Source: Verrucomicrobiales bacterium (GTDB lineage: Bacteria > Verrucomicrobiota > Verrucomicrobiia > Verrucomicrobiales > DEV007). From it: 64,000 bases of DNA. Positions 1-9,327 of the stretch are shown here, one piece after another. Position 1 is the stretch's first letter, and every line of letters begins with the position of its first letter. The DNA lies in contig JARGPI010000022.1 of the NCBI GenBank assembly GCA_029213005.1, forward strand, positions 59,657 through 123,656. Reading direction: 5' to 3'. The translations under genes and the position numbers were made by a program. Below the pieces are notes generated by a model. That model was not told the DNA's origin. It did no database searches and was given only the letters and a program-made list of their open reading frames with translations.

Positions 1-3000
1 CGCCGGCCTCATGGTCTTCATCAACCCGGACCGCCATTCCATAACGGACCGGCACTCCACCGGCGGAGCTCAAGTAATCAGACTCTCCGGATGGAGCCGC
101 CACTAACTCCCATAAATCAGTATCGGTAAAATCGGTCGCCTGAAGACTGATTTCATCAGCGTCGGTAGAGATGTAGCGGAAAACTTCGCCAGCATCCCCA
201 CCCGCCTCATGACCTTCGACCACCGTTACTGTTGTTCCAAATTCAACGGCGAGCCGTCCATCTGTGCTCCGGTAATCAAAGTCGAGGGCACGAACCAATC
301 CGGTCAGCGGATCCACGCCGTCGTCAGCGGTGTCCCCTTCGACCAGGGCATCACTCACTAATTTGGTGTTGGCGAAGACAGAGGCGGAATCCGTAGCCGT
401 TACTTTGATGTCGCCCGTCGTCGTGATAGATAAAGTTCCCGCGGTCGTCCCGATAAAACTCTCAGCGCCGCCTTTTACCATGTTACTCGACAACACGATG
501 CCGGCCGAGGTTCCCCCACCAGTTGTCGCATTACTTAAGGTTGCATTGAACACAATTTCATTCGATGAATTCACGACCACATCCCCTGAAGCATCGATCT
601 CCACATCGATCAGTGATGCGGTTGCTTTAGAGCCTTTACCGTCATTAATATTGGCAGAGAGAAGCGTATCGATGGTAGCGCTGAAAATATCCTTTGAGTC
701 GTAACCCAGGGTGTTGAATGCGAGCATCACTCCCACCGTGGTTCCGTCGGAAGTGGCCTCCATGGTGTTGGTCGCATCCATTTTTGCTGCATTGGCAGCA
801 TCGACGGTCAGACCGTCAACGGTAGTCGTAACCCGGCTGGACGTAACTCTGGCATCGCCACCGCCTTGAAGCTGGTTGGTGACAATAACACCGTTAACCG
901 CAGTGCTACCTGCCGTTGCACCGTCCTCGACCGCAACGATTCCACTGGTATTTGCAATCAGGGTACTATCCTCTTTTGCGCTGACCAAAAGATTACCGAC
1001 ATCAGCTTCGACATGATTTACCGTTGCCGAAGCCCCAGCTGTGACATCATTCCGAACGATTAATCCACCTACGGCTGTCGCTGAGGTAGTAGGCTCGTCA
1101 GGATCTTCCTGATCCCGGAATAGATCGATAATTTCAGTCGCAATCGCATTATCAATCGTCTGAAGATCCCAACGTAGCGGGTCAGCCGCAAAATCCTCGG
1201 AACCTAAGTCGACATTGGTAAGAGAGCCGCTAAGACCAATAAAGCGATAGATTTTACCGGGCGCACCCTTGAGAGGATCGTAGTCACTGGCCACGAGTAC
1301 ACCGGTTCCAGGGATAAGGACCGGAATCGTTCCACTATTGGTGGTATAGGAATAACTATCGACAATAATCCCCGCAATCTCAGCCAGGGGATCAGGCTCT
1401 TCCTCCTGAGCGAGGAACGTGGCGGTGGCCTCGAGCGTCGTGTTCGCCTCGAGAAATGCTTCATCAACCGCGCTGACAATGACATCCCCGCCGACTTCCA
1501 ATTGTCCGTAAGGGGTCGTGAAATTAATCGACGAATTCGCACCCGAGCTGACCAGGTTGGTCGCCACCATGGCTGACGCCGCTATAGAATCCGACTCACC
1601 GACGCTGGTCGTCAAATTAGTCAGGGTTGCTTCGATCGCCGCACTGTTATTCGAGTTAACCGTCACTCCGCCCCCGGAGCGGATCGCGGTGTCCATCAAG
1701 CTGGCCGACGCATCCGATGGGTTGGACTCAACCAAATTTGACCCGATTAGGACATCAACCGTCTGAGAAAAGATATTAGCAGATTCATAACCAACGGTAT
1801 TGAATGCCAGAACGACACCGGCACTGGTGCCGCCGCCGGAAACGGCACTCTGAGTCAATGCCTCCATCCGCGAAGCGTTTTCGGCATCAACCAGAATATT
1901 TCCGGTCGCTTCGACACTACCTCCTAATACATAGGCATCGGCGCCACTCTGCATAGAGTTGGTCGCAATCACCCCACCGGCAGCCAGAGTGGAACCTCCG
2001 GTCGCATTATCATCCAGAGCGTCTTTTGATTCCTGCTCCAGGGTCGCTGTCACATCCGTTTTGGCGACCATCAGGGCCTTCTCACTGGCCTTCACTGTGA
2101 TGGAGCCTCCCCGCACATCCATATTCTGGATGAAAGCGGTAGCCCCACCTATGATATCATTACGAACTGCAACCGCACCCAGCGCATTGGAGCTGGCCTT
2201 CGGTAGATCCGTTTCATCAGCCGTCACATCCTCGAAGAGGGCAAACAGGTTCTCGGCCGGAAGCAACATCCAGAAATCGGTATCGCTATAGTCCTGAACC
2301 CTCAGATCACGGGTTTCATCGGTACCCATAAACTGATAGATACTGGAGTCCCTGGTGTCGACCAATTGCCAGGATCCCTGCCGGGTAAAATCCTCGGTAG
2401 ATAAATCAATCGAGTCACCTACTCCGATATATTCATAGATCGCCCCAACCTTACCGAGGCGATCGGAGAAAGCGGGATCATCAATCAGAACCCGGGTTCC
2501 TTTTGAAACCTCATACTCACCCACGCTCGCCTTAACATCATGCTCCGCGTTTGGTACCACTACGGTATCCCCAAAAGTAACCAAACGCTCTCCGTCTCCT
2601 TGAGAAAAGTCGGCCAGAACGGAACGGCCCATTTCATCAAACAGGATTTTACCGCCGTCATCCGCTGAATTGCTTGCGGTACTGGTTACTTTGACATTGG
2701 CATGAGTCTCGATCCGATCATCCGCCGTTACGGTGACAGAGCCCCCCGCAGTCAACCGGTCGGCGGAAGCGCCAGTGCTATCGAGAATCCAGGCTTTGGC
2801 ACCGGCATTCACGACGTTGGTGGCAATCGCACCGGCACTGACATTAGCCGCTGATCCAGAGGGTGGAACAAAGTAGTCTACCAAAATTTTTGAAGCGGTA
2901 ACGGGCATCCCACCATCGGCTACGATCTGTTCGAGTGCTTCAATAATAGTCCCCCCAAGGTGACGCGTCAGCGGATCATAAAGAGGATTAGTCGGTGGGA

Positions 3001-6000
3001 TCCAAATCACATCTCCCTGTTGCACTGCGCCGAAAGTGTTCCGGTCCCGGGCTCCATCGAGGTCCGAGAGAAATTCCCCGGTGATATTGATCGTCGTTAC
3101 TTTATCCTGATTTGCTTCAACAGTGGCAACGCCGATATTATCCAGAACTCCGAAACTAAGTCCTGCGGCATTAAACACCGTGGCCTCCACTCCGGTTTTC
3201 AGCGATGCCGCAGTAGCAAGTCCCCCACCCAGACTGTGGCCGGTGATGTGAACCAGGTCATCTCCATACTTCGCCAGGACCGACTCAGCCAGGTCCAAAG
3301 CAAATTGATGTTGCTCCGGCAACATTCCCGCGCCCTGCGATGTATTGGTAATCCAATCGTTTGCAACCACTTCACTACCCCGGAACGCCAGAACAATCTC
3401 TCCGGATCCATCGGTCTTCTGAAACAGACCGGCAGCGAATCCGCTATCGGCATCCTCCAGGGTCAGATCCGGCACATCCGAGGCTTTTATCCGAACATAC
3501 CCGGCCGGACTGTCAGCAAGAGCCCCACCACCGTCCAGATAACCTTCGGCTTTATATACCGCATCAGCGATCCGAATCATCTCAAGGGCGTCGGTCGCCT
3601 CGGCTTCAGTAATACCTCCGATATCCCCTTTTGCAGAATTAGCATACCCCGGAGTCACCGTATTACTCACCGTCGAATTAAGCAGGGTTCCACTATCCGC
3701 CTGAACGAGCACATCACCACCTACTACCACGATAGAATCCTCCAAATAGGCCTGAACCTCTGAGGAGTTTACCGTACCGAATCCCGTGCCGAGCAGAGCA
3801 CCGAAGGTTAGACTTGGTATATCTCCCAGATCATATCCCACGGCATTGGCGGAGACGGTAAATCCGAAAGCCGGAGCTCCGCCCTGGCCAAAATCAACCG
3901 AACTACTGGATATTCCCAAATCGGAAGTGGCATCCATCCCCATCTTGTCGGCAGCGGTGATCGAAAGCCCGCCAGTCTGCACATTAACGGTCGAGTCTTC
4001 GACGAACGATTTCACGGTGCCGCCCATCACGTTCACCGACATCAAACCGCCCATATTGATGTCGCCGTAATTGTTCCCGCCCAGATCGATCAGGTTCGAC
4101 ACTCCAATCTTTGAGAGAAGTCGCCCCGTCTTCTTCGCATCAACGGTCACATTACCGTCTCCTGTGATATCGAGATCAGCTCCGGAAAGAGACGCCTCTA
4201 CCGACCTGTCCAAATCGTTGATCGCCAGACCCGCGGGAACTCCACCGGAAAAGAATCCGTCCGGAGTCTGAGCACTGAGCGTCGCTGAGTCTTCTGCCGC
4301 TATCGTAACATTACCCGAAAAGTCGAGATCTGCCCCGCCGACTACCGCAGTGGTTACCCCATCGACATTATTGACCGCCGCCCTGCCCCTGGCGGTGTAT
4401 TGAGTGCTCGTCCGGGCAAGCACATCCAGCGAACTACCCGAGATTGTCGCGGTTCCAACATCAACTGTCGCTGACTCATCATAGTTGACTGTCACTCCGA
4501 CGAAAGAGCCAGCCTGAACGTTTCCTCTAGTCTCGGCATGAATGGATACCACACCGGCAGCCGCAGTCAGCGTTGCACTGTTAGCGATCGAAACGCCGGC
4601 CGTCGAGCCACCGGTCACAATGGCTACCAATGGATTTAATACCGAAATCGTTCTCTCTACTTCCGACTTGATCCGGAGATCTCCGGTCGTCGCTACGAGG
4701 GTTCCCTGTATATCGATTGACGCTTCCCGGGTTCCGGTCGCCAAAGCGATCATGGTCGAGGCGTCCTGCGCCGTTGCGTTCAATCTGATTTCACCGGCGG
4801 TCACGGTTGCCCCGGCAGCGACAGTGATTGACTCAGCTTCCAGCATGAATTGACCCGTCAAAGTCAAATCTATATCGCCAGCTACTGTAATTTCATCATC
4901 ACCGTCTCCGGCATTAATCACCAGCGAAGTTGCCGGTGCCGCAAAGTGGGTCAATTCAAAGGTCGCATTGGTACTTTCCAGTGTCAGCGATCCGGCGGAG
5001 CTTCCCGCTCTTAGATTCGCGATATCATCATTAGCCGTGAGGTTGAAAACAATCTCATCAGCAGACCCCGCGTTTACAACTATCGGCTCCAGCCCCTGAT
5101 AGCGCAGGGACACGTCATCCAGATCGACCCAACCGGAATCCGGGCCTTCCGCAGTGAACACAGCACGGCTGAAGTCCGTTTCCAGCATCTCCAGAGTATC
5201 AAATCCCCGATCACCACCGTGAATCCCGCCTGTCAGAGATGCTCCTGCTTCAAATACAAACCGGTCTTCGTTATCAGCCTTGCCCTGGAGATTCTCTACG
5301 TTACGAAATGCCATCCCGTACACGGAACCTGCGTTTTGGCCGGTCACCACCCAGGTGGTATCGACATCGGCACCTTCGATCCAATCGCTACCTTCTCCAC
5401 CGTCGAATATAAAACTCCCGCCGGAAACCGGTAGAGAAAGGTCACTCGTGTTTAAGAACAGGGAATCATTTCCTGCTCCGGTGCTAATCGTCAAATTTTG
5501 AAGGCCGGTCGCCGTCAGGGGCGCCTCGATTGTGATCGTATCGGAATCATCTCCGACTGAATCATTGGTTGCGGCATCGATTACCAAATCCTGAATGTTA
5601 GTGAAGATGATCTCTTCAAAGCCGACTCCGCCACTGGTCCCTTTAATCCGATTCTGCCCATCGGCAGGACTATCAATAATTAAGTCATCCGATCCACCCG
5701 GGGTGGTGAACGTAAAACTGTTTGAACTACCAAAAGCGCCATCAATGAGGACCGGCTCCAAGCCGAAAAACTCAATACGGCTGCTCCCGATAGAGATCAC
5801 GCCATCACCAAATTTTGCACCCGGGGTATAACCACCGACACCCACGCCTGTAATTTGGAGCGAATCATAGCCGCCTTCTCCGCCTCGATAGGTCAACGCA
5901 AACGGCACCGAAATCGAGTCGAGATCGATGCGGAGAAAATCATCGGTAGCATCGCTCCCGATCAACTCCATCTCAAAAGGAGAGTCATTTCCGTCGATGA

Positions 6001-6457
6001 AGCTGGAAAGGTTCACATCTCCGGTAAAGAATATAGAATCGGATTCCGGTAACGCGTCCGCGGCCTCAATCGCTTCCGCTGCGGAATTGATATCGACAGG
6101 CTGACTCCCCTGCATTTCTTCCCAACTCGCAATTGCCAATTCTACATCGGTAGGAGGTGTCTCCTGAGTTACCGGTGCGGGACCGGAAACCCCATCGCCA
6201 CCTTCCGCAGGGGGAGCCGCATCCACCGGCGCGGAATGAACTACCTGCGGCCCGGGATCAGCGGGCAGAGCCTCTCCTTCAAACGGCGAAGCGGAATACA
6301 GCAAACGCGGTTCCAGCGTTTGATAGCGATTCCGGTCTTCGGTGGTCTCAGAACCTAAAATACGTCCCAACCATGATTGGAATCGACTTCCGGGACCGGG
6401 AGACTTCGGGGGATCTGACTCAGACGCTGAAGAATGAGAAGACTTTGGTTTTTTCAT
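1..6457 (-). CDS. Giant LEPR-XLL surface protein with embedded class-3-lipase-like domain (partial, 3' end outside window)
   Basis: The frame is open from an ATG at 6457 to the left edge, giving 2152 codons with no stop, so the C-terminus lies outside the window. Residues 46-55 read YQTLEPRLLY, the LEPR-XLL signature found at the N-terminus of very large exported proteins in Planctomycetota and Verrucomicrobiota. Most of the rest is Gly/Asp/Thr-rich beta-repeat sequence (runs such as GDVNL, GGADL, VTVDA), typical of adhesin-like beta-solenoids. Between about residues 935 and 1190 lies a different domain with FRGSE (1025-1029), a DWITN motif and GHSLGGG, the nucleophile elbow of class 3 lipases. 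Candidate triad: S1075, D1132 (or D1134), H1166. Later modules contain repeats ending in DFTDTDLW or DYSDTDFW, common in marine adhesins. The gene stands alone and diverges from the esterase gene at 7369. Cell-surface adhesion or glycan-matrix binding plus ester hydrolysis is inference; family membership is firm. Confidence 0.85.
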   Translation of the reverse strand, partial: MKKPKSSHSSASESDPPKSPGPGSRFQSWLGRILGSETTEDRNRYQTLEPRLLYSASPFEGEALPADPGPQVVHSAPVDAAPPAEGGDGVSGPAPVTQETPPTDVELAIASWEEMQGSQPVDINSAAEAIEAADALPESDSIFFTGDVNLSSFIDGNDSPFEMELIGSDATDDFLRIDLDSISVPFALTYRGGEGGYDSLQITGVGVGGYTPGAKFGDGVISIGSSRIEFFGLEPVLIDGAFGSSNSFTFTTPGGSDDLIIDSPADGQNRIKGTSGGVGFEEIIFTNIQDLVIDAATNDSVGDDSDTITIEAPLTATGLQNLTISTGAGNDSLFLNTSDLSLPVSGGSFIFDGGEGSDWIEGADVDTTWVVTGQNAGSVYGMAFRNVENLQGKADNEDRFVFEAGASLTGGIHGGDRGFDTLEMLETDFSRAVFTAEGPDSGWVDLDDVSLRYQGLEPIVVNAGSADEIVFNLTANDDIANLRAGSSAGSLTLESTNATFELTHFAAPATSLVINAGDGDDEITVAGDIDLTLTGQFMLEAESITVAAGATVTAGEIRLNATAQDASTMIALATGTREASIDIQGTLVATTGDLRIKSEVERTISVLNPLVAIVTGGSTAGVSIANSATLTAAAGVVSIHAETRGNVQAGSFVGVTVNYDESATVDVGTATISGSSLDVLARTSTQYTARGRAAVNNVDGVTTAVVGGADLDFSGNVTIAAEDSATLSAQTPDGFFSGGVPAGLAINDLDRSVEASLSGADLDITGDGNVTVDAKKTGRLLSKIGVSNLIDLGGNNYGDINMGGLMSVNVMGGTVKSFVEDSTVNVQTGGLSITAADKMGMDATSDLGISSSSVDFGQGGAPAFGFTVSANAVGYDLGDIPSLTFGALLGTGFGTVNSSEVQAYLEDSIVVVGGDVLVQADSGTLLNSTVSNTVTPGYANSAKGDIGGITEAEATDALEMIRIADAVYKAEGYLDGGGALADSPAGYVRIKASDVPDLTLEDADSGFAAGLFQKTDGSGEIVLAFRGSEVVANDWITNTSQGAGMLPEQHQFALDLAESVLAKYGDDLVHITGHSLGGGLATAASLKTGVEATVFNAAGLSFGVLDNIGVATVEANQDKVTTINITGEFLSDLDGARDRNTFGAVQQGDVIWIPPTNPLYDPLTRHLGGTIIEALEQIVADGGMPVTASKILVDYFVPPSGSAANVSAGAIATNVVNAGAKAWILDSTGASADRLTAGGSVTVTADDRIETHANVKVTSTASNSADDGGKILFDEMGRSVLADFSQGDGERLVTFGDTVVVPNAEHDVKASVGEYEVSKGTRVLIDDPAFSDRLGKVGAIYEYIGVGDSIDLSTEDFTRQGSWQLVDTRDSSIYQFMGTDETRDLRVQDYSDTDFWMLLPAENLFALFEDVTADETDLPKASSNALGAVAVRNDIIGGATAFIQNMDVRGGSITVKASEKALMVAKTDVTATLEQESKDALDDNATGGSTLAAGGVIATNSMQSGADAYVLGGSVEATGNILVDAENASRMEALTQSAVSGGGTSAGVVLAFNTVGYESANIFSQTVDVLIGSNLVESNPSDASASLMDTAIRSGGGVTVNSNNSAAIEATLTNLTTSVGESDSIAASAMVATNLVSSGANSSINFTTPYGQLEVGGDVIVSAVDEAFLEANTTLEATATFLAQEEEPDPLAEIAGIIVDSYSYTTNSGTIPVLIPGTGVLVASDYDPLKGAPGKIYRFIGLSGSLTNVDLGSEDFAADPLRWDLQTIDNAIATEIIDLFRDQEDPDEPTTSATAVGGLIVRNDVTAGASATVNHVEADVGNLLVSAKEDSTLIANTSGIVAVEDGATAGSTAVNGVIVTNQLQGGGDARVTSSRVTTTVDGLTVDAANAAKMDATNTMEATSDGTTVGVMLAFNTLGYDSKDIFSATIDTLLSANINDGKGSKATASLIDVEIDASGDVVVNSSNEIVFNATLSNATTGGGTSAGIVLSSNMVKGGAESFIGTTAGTLSITTTGDIKVTATDSASVFANTKLVSDALVEGDTADDGVDPLTGLVRALDFDYRSTDGRLAVEFGTTVTVVEGHEAGGDAGEVFRYISTDADEISLQATDFTDTDLWELVAAPSGESDYLSSAGGVPVRYGMAVRVDEDHEAG
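2890..3650 (-). other. Lipase_3/DUF2974-like domain inside the LEPR-XLL protein
   Basis: This is a protein domain inside the larger gene. It begins near GITEAEATDALEMIRIAD and carries in order FRGSE, DWITN, HITGHSLGGGLATAAS, INITGEFLSDLDG and DPLTRHLGG. The order and spacing match alpha/beta hydrolases of the class 3 lipase type: RG(T/S) oxyanion region, nucleophile Ser1075, Asp1132 or Asp1134, His1166. The flanking sequence returns directly to the adhesin-type repeats. Substrate is unknown. Confidence 0.75.
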
Positions 6458-7320
6458 ATGGCAAAAAGAAAGCAGAGAGTGTGTTTAGCTGAACAGGGGG
6501 CGAGGCCTGAGCCAAATTCGTGTCGCGACGCGAGGCACCGAAATTTTCAAAAGATAATCGGAACGATGTCCTCAACCGGGATAGAGGGGACCGAACAGCA
6601 CCCATCAAACGGCAAAATTTCGGTGAACCAGAAGGATAGTCGGTGATGAAAATAGTAGCGATCCAACCCGTGAATGGGCGGATGAATCGGGCCACGAAAA
6701 CAGCGACCCACTCAATTGAAAATATATATAAGTTTACTATCAGAAAAAACGGTTCACCCGTTGAGAGAATCGGCGAAACATTCCCGCAACTTGCTGCCGG
6801 GTTGTTTTCGCCATTACTTCTAGATTCTGAAACCATTATAAATCTCACACTTGCTGAATTTATCCTTCAAGCAATAATTCAGTAAAGCAAGTCCACAAAC
6901 CATATTATATGTAATAAAAAGGCGATTTTTCGTGATTTTTGTATACTTGTCGCCCAATAGATGCCGAAATGGACTTTTTATAGCAAAATGGATGAGCTGC
7001 GATCGCAGGTCGTTCGTCAGCGATATTTGGATTTGAGCGACTTATAAATCCGAAATATATAGATATCGAGAGCAAACCGGGCTCCACCAAAGCGCGGCTC
7101 CACCTCCTGAATTTTCCATTCCGACCGCGCGACAAAATGCCGCATTCGCCGACTATGGAATTCCTAATTCAAACATAATTCATTCCGCCAGTGAATTTAC
7201 AGATATCCTTACTAAAACCGGCAACTTTTGCCTTCTTGCAGTGCGGCATCTGCCGGGAAATCATGGGCATGTGATTGAACACTCAGCTTCGCACCAATCC
7301 TGAATAGGTTTTCACCGAAC
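6458..7320. other. AT-rich divergent intergenic region
   Basis: About 0.86 kb separates the start of the LEPR-XLL gene from the paired dyad before the esterase. It is clearly more AT-rich than the surrounding coding DNA, with runs such as AAAATATATATAAG near 6720. Open frames here have no recognisable domain, no codon bias like the neighbours and no convincing ribosome site. An inverted repeat CTGAATT (6854-6860) / AATTCAG (6876-6882) with a 15-nt loop is present. The region presumably holds the promoter of the giant protein, but I cannot place it. Confidence 0.5.
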
Positions 7321-7355
7321 TGTACCCTTTACACTCCGGCATTGTACAGGGTACA
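7321..7355. promoter_or_regulatory. Paired 13-bp dyad, copy 1
   Basis: TGTACCCTTTACA (7321-7333), 9-bp spacer, TGTACAGGGTACA (7343-7355). The right half is itself a dyad with arms TGTAC and GTACA around a 3-bp centre; the left half has one changed base in its arm. The same architecture recurs at 30277 and 49092. The right half ends 13 nt before the ATG at 7369, so a bound protein or an RNA hairpin here would affect transcription or translation of the esterase. Operator function is inferred. Confidence 0.6.
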
Positions 7356-7368
7356 CTCCGATTATTTG

Positions 7369-9207
7369 ATGAAATTCACGCATCTCGCAGGTCTCCTTTT
7401 TGCATTGAGTTTTTCAGCTTCACAGGCTGAGGACTCTTTATCGCCTTATGAGGAATCCAATGTGCCCCGGAATGTCCTCGATCTTTGGAAAGATGTCGAT
7501 ACTCGAAAGGACCCTCTCGAAACGGAGGTGGTCAAAGAATGGACCGAGGACGGCGTGGTTTGCCGGTATGTGATTTTCAAAGTCGGCACCTTCAAAGGGA
7601 AAGATTCCCGAATCGCTGCTTTCTATACTTTCCCGGAGGGGCAGAAAGACCTGCCGGCTGTCGTCTGGTCTCACGGAGGTGGGCAACGGGCCGAACTCGT
7701 TCACGGCAAATATTTCGCGAAAAACGGTTACGCCATGGTCGACATCAACTGGGGCGGAAGGGAGATCGTTCCCGGTATCGAAAAGAACACGGACTGGGGA
7801 GCGATCGACCCCAGCCAGGGCCCGCGCTTCTACCCGGGAGCACTGAGAGAACACACCAAACTGGATTTCCGCCCCGACGAGCACACCATTGATCCCGTCG
7901 TCAGCCCCCGAAACGGCAACTGGTTTATGCTCGCCTACGCAGGGCGCCGGGCGATTACTTTTCTGGAAAACCAGCCGGAGGTAGATCCAAAACGGCTCGG
8001 CTTTACCGGCTTTTCGATGGGGGGAAATATCACTTCCTTCGTCGCAATCGATCCCCGGCTCAAAGCCGTCGTCCCGATGGTTGGAGGTGCCAGCCGCACC
8101 ACTACAGATTTCCCCGGCCTGCCGGGAACCGGACGACGCTTTTACGATCACACCGAGTTATTCACCAATACGATGGAGTCACTTGCCTACTACCCACATG
8201 TGAACTGTCCGGTTTTGCTACTGAGTGCAAGTGATGATTTCCACTCAACTTTTGAAAATATCTATACCTGCATGGAGGCCCTCCCCCACGACGACTGGCG
8301 TGTCAGCCAAAATATGCACCTAAGTCACGGACTGGGCCCGGATCAATGGATTATGATGAATCTGTGGTTCGATAAGTTTCTAAAAGAAAAGCCAATCGAA
8401 ATCCCAAAAACCGCCGATCCGGAATTTGCCGTGAGCGCTGAAGACGGGACGGCGGTCTTCGCCGTGACGCCGGATCAAAAGCCGGGAAACGTTTCAGCCG
8501 TAGACATTTACTACAGTCACGACCCCAATCCGAAATCCCGATTCTGGATCACTGCCAAATCTGTCGAAGAGGATGGCACCTGGACAGCGACCCTTCCCGT
8601 CCTGCAGAATCTCCCCCTCTTTGCATTCGCCAATTGCTCCTACCCTCTGGAATCCCCCATGGAAGCGTTTGAAGGCACCGCTTCCCATTTTTCCATCACC
8701 TCGGACGAAGCCGTCTATCTGCCCGAATCGATCGACACGGAGTCACTCCATTCTGAAGCTATACCGGTATCGGTGTTCTCCGACATTAAAGCTGACGGAT
8801 TCCGCGACTGGGGCTTTAGCTCAAGAGGAGGAATGACCACTTATAAATTTCGCGATCCCCGCGCCGCAGTTCCAGCTCCGCAAGCCAAACTGAAAGTCAC
8901 GCTCAATCCCCTCCGCAAAGGTCTTAGTTTCCGGTTTCGGATCGGTAAAAATAAATATATCACCGGTGTTCACGAAAAACCGGCCGACTACTCATTTACC
9001 CGGGACATTCCGGAAATCAGCACGAACAAAACGCTGCTCATTTCGGCATCCGATTTTAAAGACAGGGAGAAAAGTCAAATGGAAGACTGGTCAAACATCA
9101 GCACTTTCACCATCGCGATCTACGATGGCTCGACAAAGACGACACTGGATTTTCGAGATCCCGCCAATCGTGACCTCGTTTCCAAACTGGAGTGGGTCGA
9201 TCAATGA
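7369..9207 (+). CDS. Secreted alpha/beta-hydrolase (acetylesterase / dienelactone hydrolase type)
   Basis: The product has 612 residues and begins with a signal peptide (MKFTHLAGLLFALSFSASQA). The ATG at 7369 is chosen over an upstream TTG at 7342 because it puts the signal peptide at the N-terminus; the TTG lies inside the paired dyad. Residues about 80-350 form an alpha/beta-hydrolase fold: SHGGGQR near 101 as oxyanion region, nucleophile elbow GFSMGG with Ser216, acid Asp289 or Asp290 in SASDD, and His320 in HLSHG. The C-terminal 260 residues form a beta-rich accessory region that I do not recognise. It leads a plus-strand run with the propeller glycosidase and the sulfatase. Likely role: removing acyl groups from a polysaccharide in the periplasm or outside the cell. 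Confidence 0.8.
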   Translation: MKFTHLAGLLFALSFSASQAEDSLSPYEESNVPRNVLDLWKDVDTRKDPLETEVVKEWTEDGVVCRYVIFKVGTFKGKDSRIAAFYTFPEGQKDLPAVVWSHGGGQRAELVHGKYFAKNGYAMVDINWGGREIVPGIEKNTDWGAIDPSQGPRFYPGALREHTKLDFRPDEHTIDPVVSPRNGNWFMLAYAGRRAITFLENQPEVDPKRLGFTGFSMGGNITSFVAIDPRLKAVVPMVGGASRTTTDFPGLPGTGRRFYDHTELFTNTMESLAYYPHVNCPVLLLSASDDFHSTFENIYTCMEALPHDDWRVSQNMHLSHGLGPDQWIMMNLWFDKFLKEKPIEIPKTADPEFAVSAEDGTAVFAVTPDQKPGNVSAVDIYYSHDPNPKSRFWITAKSVEEDGTWTATLPVLQNLPLFAFANCSYPLESPMEAFEGTASHFSITSDEAVYLPESIDTESLHSEAIPVSVFSDIKADGFRDWGFSSRGGMTTYKFRDPRAAVPAPQAKLKVTLNPLRKGLSFRFRIGKNKYITGVHEKPADYSFTRDIPEISTNKTLLISASDFKDREKSQMEDWSNISTFTIAIYDGSTKTTLDFRDPANRDLVSKLEWVDQ

Positions 9208-9327
9208 ATCCCCCTTTTGCTTTACTGAAAAATACTGATATAAAAGCCGGGCATTTCCTTCATTTGGGGAGTCCCCCCTATGAAAAAGACGGGAAAGCCC
9301 GTTCAAACAGTTCCTGAAACCTGAATC

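Noticed and set aside
2960..3763. Plus-strand open frame of 267 codons
   Set aside because: It lies opposite the lipase-like domain of the giant gene; its sequence shows no family features.
6420..6848. Minus-strand open frame overlapping the start of the giant gene
   Set aside because: It would overlap the LEPR-XLL coding region in another frame, has hydrophobic but unconserved-looking sequence and no ribosome site.
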